NCBI GenBank assembly: GCA_021795795.1
Contig: JAJYPA010000236.1
Span: 1-11,449 of the forward strand
Direction: 5' to 3'
DNA from: Pseudomonadota bacterium
GTDB taxonomy: Bacteria > Pseudomonadota > Gammaproteobacteria > Halothiobacillales > Halothiobacillaceae
DNA length: 11,449 nucleotides
In this document: positions 1 to 6,261 of the stretch, piece by piece
Layout of the letters: each line of letters starts with the position of its first letter
Numbering within the stretch: position 1 is the first letter of the stretch
Notes under the pieces: model-generated
What the model was told of the DNA's origin: nothing
What the model saw: the letters and a program-made list of their open reading frames with translations, nothing else
The model's database searches: none
Position numbers and translations under genes: made by a program

Positions 1-1042
1 AGCAATGGCGGTAGCGGGAACTCTTGTCCGCGACACTGCCTGCCTGAATCTCGCGCACGCCGGGAATAGCGGCAAGCTGACGCTGACCTTCCGCCATGGC
101 GACACGGAGTCTCTCTCCGTCAAGACTAGGCGCGTTGTAGACGATGACATGCTCTACGTTAAGCCAGGGCCGACACTGCGTTAGCACCTCGGCGGCGCGG
201 CCGGCAGCTCCCCACATTCGCATGCAGCGCTCGACTTCAGCGCTCACAGCAGTACGCACGCCGGCTAGCAAAGTGCTATAACCCTTGGTTCCGCTCTTCG
301 CTGCGGCGCGAATGCAGTCCCCGGCAATCTCGGACAGGGCAGTGTAGCAGTTGATTTTGGCGACACCCATGGTGATGAGCTTGTAGTACTGTTCATGGGT
401 TAACCCGGAGACACCACGAATGACCAAGGGAATGCCGACTGCGGCATTAATTCCCTGGAGTCTGCTCCAGTCGAGCTTAGGCTTGCCATTCATGCGGTCA
501 TGCACAGTGCCAACGGATACGGCGAGAAAATCCACTCCGGTACGCTCGACAAAACCCTTGGCCTCGGCAGGCGTGGTATAACTTGCCACGCACGGATGTT
601 GTTCGGTTTCCTCTTCATTTGCAATGGGTACGTAACCCAGTTCGCCCTCTGCCGCCACGCCGCAAGCGTGAGCCATCTTTACGACAGTGCGGGTGATTTC
701 AATATTTTCTCCGAGGGGGAGATGGGAGGTGTCCACCATGACGCTGTTACAGCCATGACGGATGGCATTAACGGCGGAATCGAAATTTGTTCCGTGGTCG
801 AGGTGGATAGCTACCGGCACGACTGCTTGTCGCGCTGCGGCTTCTACTGCCGACATCACCAGCTTGAAATCGAAATGGTTAAAATGCGCTTCGGTCAAGG
901 ACAGAATCACCGGCGCGCGCGCCGATTCTGCCGCAGTCACGATAGCTTCCAGAAAATCCAGGCTCTGTAGCCCAAAAGCGCCCACTGCGTAACCGTTGCG
1001 ATAGGCGTGATGCAGCATGTCTTTCATGTTTACCTGTGGCAT
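1..1042 (-). CDS. Class II (fructose-bisphosphate) aldolase family protein with C-terminal Dabb-like domain, 3' end missing
   Basis: 347 codons are visible and the reading frame runs off the left edge. The ATG at 1042 is preceded by a strong ribosome binding site (AAGGGGG). Residues 1-245 read as a class II aldolase TIM barrel: HLDHG at 80-84 (catalytic Asp82, zinc ligand His83), SVMVDTSHLP at 100-109, AEGELG at 131-136, GTVHD at 178-182 (His181 zinc ligand). The family cleaves or forms fructose-1,6-bisphosphate or related sugar bisphosphates in the cytoplasm, serving the Calvin cycle and gluconeogenesis. The third zinc-ligand position, normally in LHGGSG, reads IRGVSG (Arg209), so activity or substrate may differ. 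Residues from about 294 (NVEHVIVYNAP, later IPGVREIQAG) resemble a Dabb (stress-responsive A/B barrel) domain, which would be a fusion. The fold assignment is firm, the exact substrate is not, and the Dabb call is moderate because that domain is cut off. Confidence 0.85.
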   Translation of the reverse strand, partial: MPQVNMKDMLHHAYRNGYAVGAFGLQSLDFLEAIVTAAESARAPVILSLTEAHFNHFDFKLVMSAVEAAARQAVVPVAIHLDHGTNFDSAVNAIRHGCNSVMVDTSHLPLGENIEITRTVVKMAHACGVAAEGELGYVPIANEEETEQHPCVASYTTPAEAKGFVERTGVDFLAVSVGTVHDRMNGKPKLDWSRLQGINAAVGIPLVIRGVSGLTHEQYYKLITMGVAKINCYTALSEIAGDCIRAAAKSGTKGYSTLLAGVRTAVSAEVERCMRMWGAAGRAAEVLTQCRPWLNVEHVIVYNAPSLDGERLRVAMAEGQRQLAAIPGVREIQAGSVADKSSRYRHC

Positions 1043-1152
1043 GGCGCCCCCTTAATCTTTTTACTCGATTCAGCTCGGCGCTGCATCCCGTCTCTTGTCA
1101 CGGGTAGTTGGACAGAGAAACCCGGGGCTTGTCTGCGCTCTTGAGCCACTTG

Positions 1153-1164
1153 CAAAACGTTTTG
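1153..1164. promoter_or_regulatory. 12-bp perfect palindrome, possible operator
   Basis: CAAAACGTTTTG is a perfect palindrome with a central CG, about 110 bp upstream of the aldolase start. AAACGTTT cores are typical of LacI-family operators, but no such regulator lies in the window and a 12-bp AT-rich palindrome can arise by chance. It is recorded as a candidate only. Confidence 0.25.
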
Positions 1165-1199
1165 TTGAAACCCTTCTATTTTGGCTTCGTCGATAGAGC

Positions 1200-1275
1200 T
1201 ATTGTGCAAGAAAAATTAAATTAATATAAGTTAAACATATTAAATATAATGTTTAACGATTATTTATTATTTGAT
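1200..1275 (-). promoter_or_regulatory. AT-rich region with a 9-bp perfect inverted repeat, putative promoter/operator of the aldolase gene
   Basis: This stretch is far richer in A and T than the genes around it. It contains GTTAAACAT (1230-1238) and ATGTTTAAC (1249-1257), perfect inverted arms around a 10-bp spacer. The arms also read as TTA-N7-TAA, compatible with the loose T-N11-A/TNA-N7-TNA pattern of LysR-type regulators such as CbbR. It lies 160-230 bp upstream of the aldolase start, and no other gene on either strand would use it. I could not place convincing -35 and -10 boxes. A separate promoter here would make the aldolase gene an independent unit rather than the operon's last gene. 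Confidence 0.4.
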
Positions 1276-1416
1276 GGGGTTTATTTGTCGTGTAACCTTC
1301 TTGCCGGATAAAACCGTTACCTTGTATGCGTTGTTGAATGAGGGCATTTATCAGATTGCGTCAGGCAACAGAATGGTAACGACGCTGACGCCTTGCGTAA
1401 TGATCGCTCAGGTTAT

Positions 1417-1481
1417 GGAAGCACTGATTCATTCCTCCATGAGCCGCGTTGCGGCCATGAGGGAATGGAATTGGCGGTTCC
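1417..1481. repeat. 65-bp imperfect palindrome made of two mobile-element-like ends, next to the dabA stop
   Basis: The plus strand starts GGAAGCACTGATTCATTC at 1417. The minus strand from 1481 starts GGAACCGCC and continues with AATTCCATTCCC, so the two halves are imperfect inverted copies meeting near 1448. Both resemble the ends of the 317-bp element at 5724-6040; the left half plus flanking bases (1412-1454) matches 5719-5761 at about 36 of 43 positions. The palindrome ends at the base next to the dabA stop codon. It could act as a 3' mRNA hairpin for dabA. There is no U-tract on the minus strand, so an intrinsic terminator is not shown. The flanks (TTAT, TCAG) are not an intact target duplication. 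Confidence 0.6.
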
Positions 1482-4043
1482 TCAGCGTTCCCAATGGGTC
1501 TCGGCTATGTGGCGATATACGTCACCATCATCGCTAATCTGGAACAGGTGCAACCAGCCGTTTTCCACCAATTGCCGCACCAGATCATGACGGGCGATGA
1601 TGGCGTCTATGGCCGCCTGAGGCGCTTCGATGAACACACTCAGCCGTAGCGGTTCATGCACCCAGCGCTTGCCATCGTGCAGGGACTGCATCGGCAGGCC
1701 GACGCGCAGATCTCCACCGTTGCCTTCCAGCACGCCAATGGCTCCACCTACCACATTATGTAGCACCTTGTTGCCGCTCCCGAAGCGTTGATTGTCGACC
1801 ACGGAGCCTAAGTACTGCATGTTGATCCAGTTGGCCACCACCATAGGCGCAGTCATGATCAGCTCCAGGATCTGAAAGCCATTATCGGTTTGCCACTGGT
1901 ATTCATGCAGGAAAGCGCGGCCGCCCAGATTCATGTTGGCTGTGCGCCATCGCGGTGCGGCGATGAAGGCGGCGTTGTTGGCCAGAGCCCATTCAGGTCG
2001 CACCTGCGACCAATCGCGGCTGCGTTGACGCATATTGGTTTCTATTGCGTTGCTTGGCAAGTTGGCCATTCCCAGTAACGCGGAGCGCTGCATACGGGTC
2101 AGGTCGCTGGCCTGTTCCAGCCATTGGTGCAACTGCTCCAGGTCAGAAGCCAACTGTTTGGGCAAATCGTCAGTATCGAACAGGTGTATTTCATCCGTGG
2201 TGGTATCGTGCAGCGCGGCCAGAAACCAGGTGTCTTCCGGGATTTGGATGCCCCGTTCGCGCAAGTCGCGCCGTACTGGCGGCTGATTCAGCAGAGCGGC
2301 CACTACGCGGGCGCTGGCCTCGCCAGTTTGTCCCGCACAAGCGCCGCAGTCCAGGCCGGTGGCATGAGGGTTGTTCACCGAGGTGCTGCCGTGGCCCACC
2401 AACAGTACCAGGCGCCCGAAATTGTCGGTCATGGACATGGCTCGCAGGATACGCTCGGCATGCCCGACCCAATCGGAAGCCGGGATGCCAGAATCCGCAT
2501 GATGCGGGCAGGATTGCGCCTTGGGAACCTCAGCCAGCGTCGGGCCTATGTGATCCATGAACTGCGGATCCAGACCCTGAGTAAAAGGATTTGGCACTGG
2601 CCGACTCCAGCCAAAGCTGTCAGTCAGCAGCTTGGGTGCGTATATCAATCCGGTGGTCTCGACAAAAGAGAAGCAGGAGGATGCTGACAGTTTGAAGCCT
2701 TTCCATACCTTGGACAAACCAAGACGCCGGCGTCGCTTGTTTATCATGTCGGCCGTCTGCTGATCGCCATCCTTGACCTTGTCATAAATGCGATAGGCTG
2801 GATTGAAGATTACCGGCACATGGCTATGTCCGGAACTGGCGCCAAGTGGGACATGCTCAATGAGGATGCCGAAGAACCCGGCAAAACCGATGGTTTGCAC
2901 CGATGGCGCGACGGTCTCCAGAGAACGGCGCAACACTTCGGAACGTACGTCGATGCAGAAAGCCGCTTGAGCCGCTGGTCGGGTAGGGACATTCTTTGGC
3001 GTGTTGCTTAATCCGGCGATTACCGTGCGCTGAAAACCAATTTCCATGGCGTTGAGCATGATGCGATCGATCTCCGCTGCCACTTGGCGTTTGGCGGAGG
3101 GAGGGCGCATGCTGGCGGCCAACATTTCACGCCAGCGCGCTACCAGAGCCACCGATTTTTTTTCCTTGAAAAGCAGCACGTCCCACATCAGGCGAATGGC
3201 CAATAAATCCACAATGGAATCGTCGCGCTTGCCACGGAGTTCTGCCTGCCAGCGTAAGTAACGGGCCCAGGACGCCCAGCCGCCGATGCTTAGCAGTGAG
3301 GCATGCAGGTAGCGCTCCATTCCGGCATCCGGGATATCCAGTTGGGTAACAGCCCAAGCAATGGCGGCACGTGGATCGGCAGGCAATTGACTTACTTCGG
3401 CGCGGAAATGATGCAAACCCATCATCGCCGGACTGCGGTCGATGGTGGCAGCTTTGCGCCAGGATGCGTAGAGAGACTGATTACGCCAGGGCATGGCCAC
3501 GATAGCCTGGCCCAGATCAAAGTAGGCAGCGCAGTGCAGGCTGATGCGCTCGGTGACAAAACTTGACCAGAGGCCGCCTTCCACCTGTTCCAGTACTTCG
3601 CTGACTGGAGCCATGCCCAGTCTGGGACGGGGCGCCACGGCGGCCAGCGTCCACTCGACGATTGCAATATCCAGCTGGCTGCCACAGCGGACGATGGCTT
3701 GCTGCAGGTCTTCGCGGGAGATGCGGCCATTTGCCAGTTGCTCGCGGTAGTAGTCACGCGGCATGTAGAGACTGGAGCCGGTGATCCTGGCCAGCGTGTC
3801 GGAGGCTTCCTGGAAACAGTGGTCACTCAGACCAAAGAAGGGATTGACGGCGACGAAGTGCTTTAACGGCCACAGCGGTGCGATTCGTCCACAGGCCACA
3901 TCGATGCACCGGTTCAGTTCGGCGGTATCCAGTATCGTCTGTGCGCGTGACCTGGTTTCCATTGTCTGCGCTGCCTGTGACGTGGGTTTTTCGCAAATCG
4001 CGCTCTCGGACCCGCTCAAGGCAGTCGTGTTGTTTATGTTCAT
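1482..4043 (-). CDS. dabA: DabA, zinc-containing subunit of the DAB inorganic-carbon accumulation complex (DUF2309)
   Basis: The protein is 853 residues, within the family's usual range. DabA is the large peripheral, carbonic-anhydrase-like subunit that works with membrane protein DabB. Together they form a proton-motive-force-driven, effectively one-way converter of CO2 to bicarbonate at the inner membrane, supplying the carboxysome. The expected zinc-site residues are visible: Cys363 and Asp365 in FCIDVRSEVLRR, His551 in LVGHGS, and Cys566 in GLDCGAC. These match the Cys/Asp/His/Cys set known in characterised DabA. The ATG at 4043 is chosen because AGGAGG sits 6 bp upstream. An in-frame TTG at 4049 overlaps the Shine-Dalgarno itself and is unlikely. 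It follows dabB with a 2-bp gap, so the two are surely cotranscribed. Confidence 0.96.
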   Translation of the reverse strand: MNINNTTALSGSESAICEKPTSQAAQTMETRSRAQTILDTAELNRCIDVACGRIAPLWPLKHFVAVNPFFGLSDHCFQEASDTLARITGSSLYMPRDYYREQLANGRISREDLQQAIVRCGSQLDIAIVEWTLAAVAPRPRLGMAPVSEVLEQVEGGLWSSFVTERISLHCAAYFDLGQAIVAMPWRNQSLYASWRKAATIDRSPAMMGLHHFRAEVSQLPADPRAAIAWAVTQLDIPDAGMERYLHASLLSIGGWASWARYLRWQAELRGKRDDSIVDLLAIRLMWDVLLFKEKKSVALVARWREMLAASMRPPSAKRQVAAEIDRIMLNAMEIGFQRTVIAGLSNTPKNVPTRPAAQAAFCIDVRSEVLRRSLETVAPSVQTIGFAGFFGILIEHVPLGASSGHSHVPVIFNPAYRIYDKVKDGDQQTADMINKRRRRLGLSKVWKGFKLSASSCFSFVETTGLIYAPKLLTDSFGWSRPVPNPFTQGLDPQFMDHIGPTLAEVPKAQSCPHHADSGIPASDWVGHAERILRAMSMTDNFGRLVLLVGHGSTSVNNPHATGLDCGACAGQTGEASARVVAALLNQPPVRRDLRERGIQIPEDTWFLAALHDTTTDEIHLFDTDDLPKQLASDLEQLHQWLEQASDLTRMQRSALLGMANLPSNAIETNMRQRSRDWSQVRPEWALANNAAFIAAPRWRTANMNLGGRAFLHEYQWQTDNGFQILELIMTAPMVVANWINMQYLGSVVDNQRFGSGNKVLHNVVGGAIGVLEGNGGDLRVGLPMQSLHDGKRWVHEPLRLSVFIEAPQAAIDAIIARHDLVRQLVENGWLHLFQISDDGDVYRHIAETHWER

Positions 4044-4045
4044 AA

Positions 4046-5701
4046 TCAACCTCCTTGGGGTTTTTCTGCGGCAAAGGGCGTGGGCAGGCTGCTTTGAATC
4101 GGTGCCGGACTAGGCCATACCCACTGCAGGAGTCGGGTAATATAGACATCAATGTACAGACCGTTGTAGAGGTGCATATAGAGACCTTCACCCAATGTCG
4201 CCGGAGCGTATTTGAGAATTTCCTGCAACATCAACAGCGCCAGAAAAATACCGACGATGACGAGAGATAAAGCGCTTTGGAACGGCCCGGCCATATTTTG
4301 CATGGGCAGCACGCTACCTTGCAGGGCTATCTTGAACAGGGCATGCAGGGCAAAATAGGCGGTGCAGACGACAGCGCTTAACCCCAGACCGCGCAACAGG
4401 AATGCGCCGTTGCTCATTACGCTGGCCGTTTGTAGCAACAATTGACTCATAGCGATGGCAACAATGGTACCTGTGGCGACTAGAGCCGGTTGTGCCTCTG
4501 GGGTGATGCCGAAGAGATATCCCACGCCTATTGTCATGAGCCCTCCAGTAGCCAGGGCGATGACCAGACGCCCGGGCCTGAATTTTCCAGTACTGCTCGT
4601 TATGGTCGGCGCCCGGAAATAGTCCACGCCACTGCCGGAAGCCAGAAAGGCGTGGGCCTTGTACAGAGAGTGGGCCACCAGATGCAGCATGGCCAGACTA
4701 TAGAGGCCGAGACCGCACTCCAGCAGCATGAAACCCATCTGCGCGGTGGTAGACCAGGCCAGCGAGACTTTGATGCTTGTCTGGGTGAGCATCACCAGAG
4801 AAGCCAGGGCCAGCGTGACGAGGCCGATCACCGCCAGAGTGCCCAGCGCGATTGCTGAGTGCGACATGATGGGGCTCATGCGGATAACCAGAAAAGCGCC
4901 AGCATTGACGATGCCGGCATGTAGCAGGGCGGACACCGGCGTAGGTGCTTCAACGACTTGAATCAGCCAGCCATGGAGGGGGAACTGGGCGGATTTCAGA
5001 ACTGCACTCAACACGATCAGTATCGATGCCCATTGCAGGGGTAGCGGCAGTGGGCCATGCATTGCCGCCATGCTGTGGAACATGTCTGAGTATTCCAGGC
5101 TATGCAGGTTCGAACCGATCAGAACAATGGCGATGAGGTGGCTCAGGTCGCTGATGCGGTTGGCAATAAATTTCTTGTGAGCGGCCAACTGGGCGGCTCG
5201 ACGATCCCGATAGAATGTCAGTAGTTGATGCAGACACAGGCTATTGGCGATCCAGGCCAACCAGAACATGAGCATGTTGCCCGATATGATCAGGGCCAGT
5301 ATGGTGCCCAGTGTCAGGCTAAGCCACTTGTGGAAACGACCCTGGTTGCGATCCCCATCCAGGTAGTTGCGCGAATAGCGTGTCACTACGGCACCAACGA
5401 AGGACACAAGAACCAGCATGATTACGGTGACATTGTTGACGTAGGTGGTAATCGAAAAGGCGCCTATGTTTCCCGGTAGATCAATGGCATAGAGGGTCCA
5501 GGTACGGGTGCCGTCGAAGCCGTGGATCGCTGCCGCCAACATGGCGTCAATGCAAGCAATCCACGCGGCAGTACCGTTTAAGCGTGCCATGAATCGCGCA
5601 TGCAGATTGGCCCAGCCAGTCGGTAAAAGTCCCACCAACAATAAAATCAACGGGGCCGAGAGGACGAGAATAAGGGTCAACAGGCTAGGCAGGGTTTGCA
5701 T
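4046..5701 (-). CDS. dabB: DabB, membrane subunit of the DAB complex (NADH dehydrogenase subunit 5/MrpA-like proton channel family)
   Basis: 551 residues, very hydrophobic throughout with many predicted membrane helices. The first spans about residues 8-28. It belongs to the proton-conducting transporter family related to Complex I NuoL and Mrp antiporters. Family-typical stretches are YSRNYLDGD (109-117) and the block KSAQFPLHGWL to PVSALLHAGIVNAG (236-268), with a membrane-embedded Lys and His of the kind used in proton relay. In the DAB complex it couples proton movement to CO2 hydration by DabA. The ATG at 5701 has GGAG about 7 bp upstream. The gene precedes dabA by 2 bp, and its start lies 18 bp from the TTAG duplication at the edge of the inserted element. 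Its promoter, if any, must therefore be in or beyond that element. Confidence 0.94.
   Translation of the reverse strand: MQTLPSLLTLILVLSAPLILLLVGLLPTGWANLHARFMARLNGTAAWIACIDAMLAAAIHGFDGTRTWTLYAIDLPGNIGAFSITTYVNNVTVIMLVLVSFVGAVVTRYSRNYLDGDRNQGRFHKWLSLTLGTILALIISGNMLMFWLAWIANSLCLHQLLTFYRDRRAAQLAAHKKFIANRISDLSHLIAIVLIGSNLHSLEYSDMFHSMAAMHGPLPLPLQWASILIVLSAVLKSAQFPLHGWLIQVVEAPTPVSALLHAGIVNAGAFLVIRMSPIMSHSAIALGTLAVIGLVTLALASLVMLTQTSIKVSLAWSTTAQMGFMLLECGLGLYSLAMLHLVAHSLYKAHAFLASGSGVDYFRAPTITSSTGKFRPGRLVIALATGGLMTIGVGYLFGITPEAQPALVATGTIVAIAMSQLLLQTASVMSNGAFLLRGLGLSAVVCTAYFALHALFKIALQGSVLPMQNMAGPFQSALSLVIVGIFLALLMLQEILKYAPATLGEGLYMHLYNGLYIDVYITRLLQWVWPSPAPIQSSLPTPFAAEKPQGG
4049..4056 (-). promoter_or_regulatory. 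Strong ribosome binding site that fixes the dabA start
   Basis: AAGGAGGT, a near-perfect anti-16S match, lies at the end of dabB and is followed after 5 bp by ATG at 4043. It favours this ATG over the in-frame TTG at 4049, which would have no spacing from the site. Confidence 0.85.
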
Positions 5702-6261
5702 GGCAATCTCCGTTCAGTGTTAGGGAACCGCTGATTTATTCCTCCAAGAGCCGCTTTACGGGTCAAATCGGGAAGATCGCGACGCGTACGGCGCAGGTCG
5801 TAGCCGGGACTTTGACACCAAGCCGTACAGACACGCGAGCCCCCGATTTGGCCGCAAGCGCCTCGTTGGTAACGAGCAAAACATGCTCGGCGGGACGGGG
5901 CTTGGCGGGCGAACTGCCGTGTTGTGCCGCTGGTCAAGGAGAATAATCCTTGTGAGAATAACCCTTGACTGCGAGCCACGCCTTGCATTTCATCCCGCCA
6001 GGCCACCGTCGCGGCTATGTGAGAATAGATCAGCGCTTCCTTAGGCAAAGGGGTGAAGGGCATCCTTCTCTTCACCCGGGAATGGCACAGGGGATATTGG
6101 GATAACCAAGAGATTTGGCGGTTGCAAGTCCGCCAAAGGCTGGTTGTGAGCGCGCTACCGCGCGCAAACATCGCGTTCAGTACCTTGGTTTGCAATGACA
6201 TCAAAACTGACATCCAAACTGTCATCAAAACTGTCATCCAAACTTGTTTTTCGGTGTTCAT
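5677..6261 (-). CDS. Doubtful ORF starting in an ATGA overlap with cbbO and running through the mobile element
   Basis: The 194-codon frame starts with ATG at 6261, overlapping the cbbO stop as ATGA, the arrangement of translationally coupled genes. Residues 7-22 are four tetrapeptides of the form V-(W/L)-M-(T/S), translated from the 12-bp tandem repeat, which gives a short hydrophobic stretch. After about residue 73 the frame lies in the 317-bp element. It ends 25 bp inside dabB in another frame. The composition (many Arg, Cys and Trp) resembles untranslated intergenic DNA. No family is recognised. At most the first part may once have been a short real peptide. Confidence 0.15.
   Translation of the reverse strand: MNTEKQVWMTVLMTVWMSVLMSLQTKVLNAMFARGSALTTSLWRTCNRQISWLSQYPLCHSRVKRRMPFTPLPKEALIYSHIAATVAWRDEMQGVARSQGLFSQGLFSLTSGTTRQFARQAPSRRACFARYQRGACGQIGGSRVCTAWCQSPGYDLRRTRRDLPDLTRKAALGGINQRFPNTERRLPCKPCLAC
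5720..5723. repeat. TTAG target-site duplication, left copy
   Basis: TTAG directly outside the left inverted repeat, matching the copy at 6041-6044. It fits the YTAR target rule of IS5-subgroup elements, although a 4-bp match alone is weak. Confidence 0.5.
5724..6040. mobile_element. 317-bp non-autonomous IS5-type (MITE-like) element between cbbO and dabB
   Basis: The left end reads GGAACCGCTGATTTATTC on the plus strand from 5724. The right end reads GGAAGCGCTGATCTATTC on the minus strand from 6040. These terminal inverted repeats match at 16 of 18 positions, and a further AGCCGC follows in both. Identical TTAG tetranucleotides flank the element (5720-5723 and 6041-6044). This fits the 4-bp YTAR target duplication known for the IS5 subgroup of the IS5 family. 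There is no transposase in the interior, but it is rich in inverted repeats (5764-5850, 5862-5876, 5933-5969). I infer a miniature element mobilised by an IS5-like transposase elsewhere. I cannot name the parent IS. Confidence 0.65.
5764..5850. repeat. Nested inverted repeats forming a long stem inside the mobile element
   Basis: Three nested, exactly complementary segments lie in register. CAAATCGGG (5764-5772) pairs with CCCGATTTG (5842-5850). CGCG (5778-5781) pairs with CGCG (5834-5837). GTACGGC (5786-5792) pairs with GCCGTAC (5822-5828). Interior gaps on the two sides are 4-5 nt each, so a single 87-nt hairpin with a 29-nt apical loop can form. On the minus strand it would lie about 65 nt upstream of the dabB start, in a dabB leader if transcription passes through. 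It may be only the element's own fold. Confidence 0.6.
6041..6044. repeat. TTAG target-site duplication, right copy
   Basis: TTAG directly outside the right inverted repeat, paired with the copy at 5720-5723. Confidence 0.5.
6051..6077 (-). terminator. Hairpin downstream of cbbO, possible terminator
   Basis: GGGTGAAG (6051-6058) and CTTCACCC (6070-6077) form a perfect 8-bp stem with an 11-nt loop. It lies 181 bp past the cbbO stop and just outside the mobile element. On the minus strand only CTTTG follows, so there is no real U-tract. It may equally be an mRNA-stabilising hairpin. Confidence 0.3.
6114..6137 (-). terminator. Perfect hairpin downstream of cbbO, weak terminator candidate
   Basis: TTTGGCGG (6114-6121) and CCGCCAAA (6130-6137) form a perfect 8-bp stem with an 8-nt loop, about 120 bp after the cbbO stop. 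On the minus strand the stem is followed by TCTCTTGG, a poor U-tract. Together with the neighbouring hairpin at 6051-6077 it could end or process the cbbO transcript. Confidence 0.35.
6197..6244. repeat. Four tandem copies of a 12-bp repeat just after cbbO
   Basis: The units are GACATCAAAACT, GACATCCAAACT, GTCATCAAAACT and GTCATCCAAACT, in perfect 12-bp register without spacers. Alternating A/C at unit position 7 and the GAC/GTC pairs imply duplication of a 12-mer and then of a 24-mer. The array starts 13 bp beyond the cbbO stop codon on the minus strand. The 12-bp period keeps a reading frame, encoding V-(W/L)-M-(T/S) units. Slippage or regulator-binding iterons are both possible. Confidence 0.85.

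Larger units (their letters stand above)
1043..1481. other. Intergenic region between dabA and the aldolase gene
   Basis: No credible gene is seen in these 439 bp. The contents are the short palindrome near 1153, the AT-rich inverted repeat near 1230-1257, and the 65-bp element-end palindrome at 1417-1481. A plus-strand reading frame from 1271 runs into the 3' end of dabA on the opposite strand. It has no evident ribosome binding site and contains the palindrome, so it is not called. Nothing recognisable is present in 1276-1410. Confidence 0.6.

Noticed and set aside
1271..1537. Plus-strand 88-codon frame in the dabA-aldolase gap
   Set aside because: It overlaps the 3' end of dabA and contains the 65-bp palindrome. 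It has no ribosome binding site and no family resemblance.
2035..2687. Overlapping plus-strand frames of 83-187 codons
   Set aside because: They are antisense to dabA and rich in Arg, Cys and Trp as expected of shadow frames.
4044..4049. TTG at 4049 as the dabA start
   Set aside because: It lies inside the Shine-Dalgarno sequence. The ATG at 4043 has proper spacing.
6197..6244. CRISPR array
   Set aside because: The units are 12 bp with no spacers and no cas genes are nearby, so it is a simple tandem repeat.
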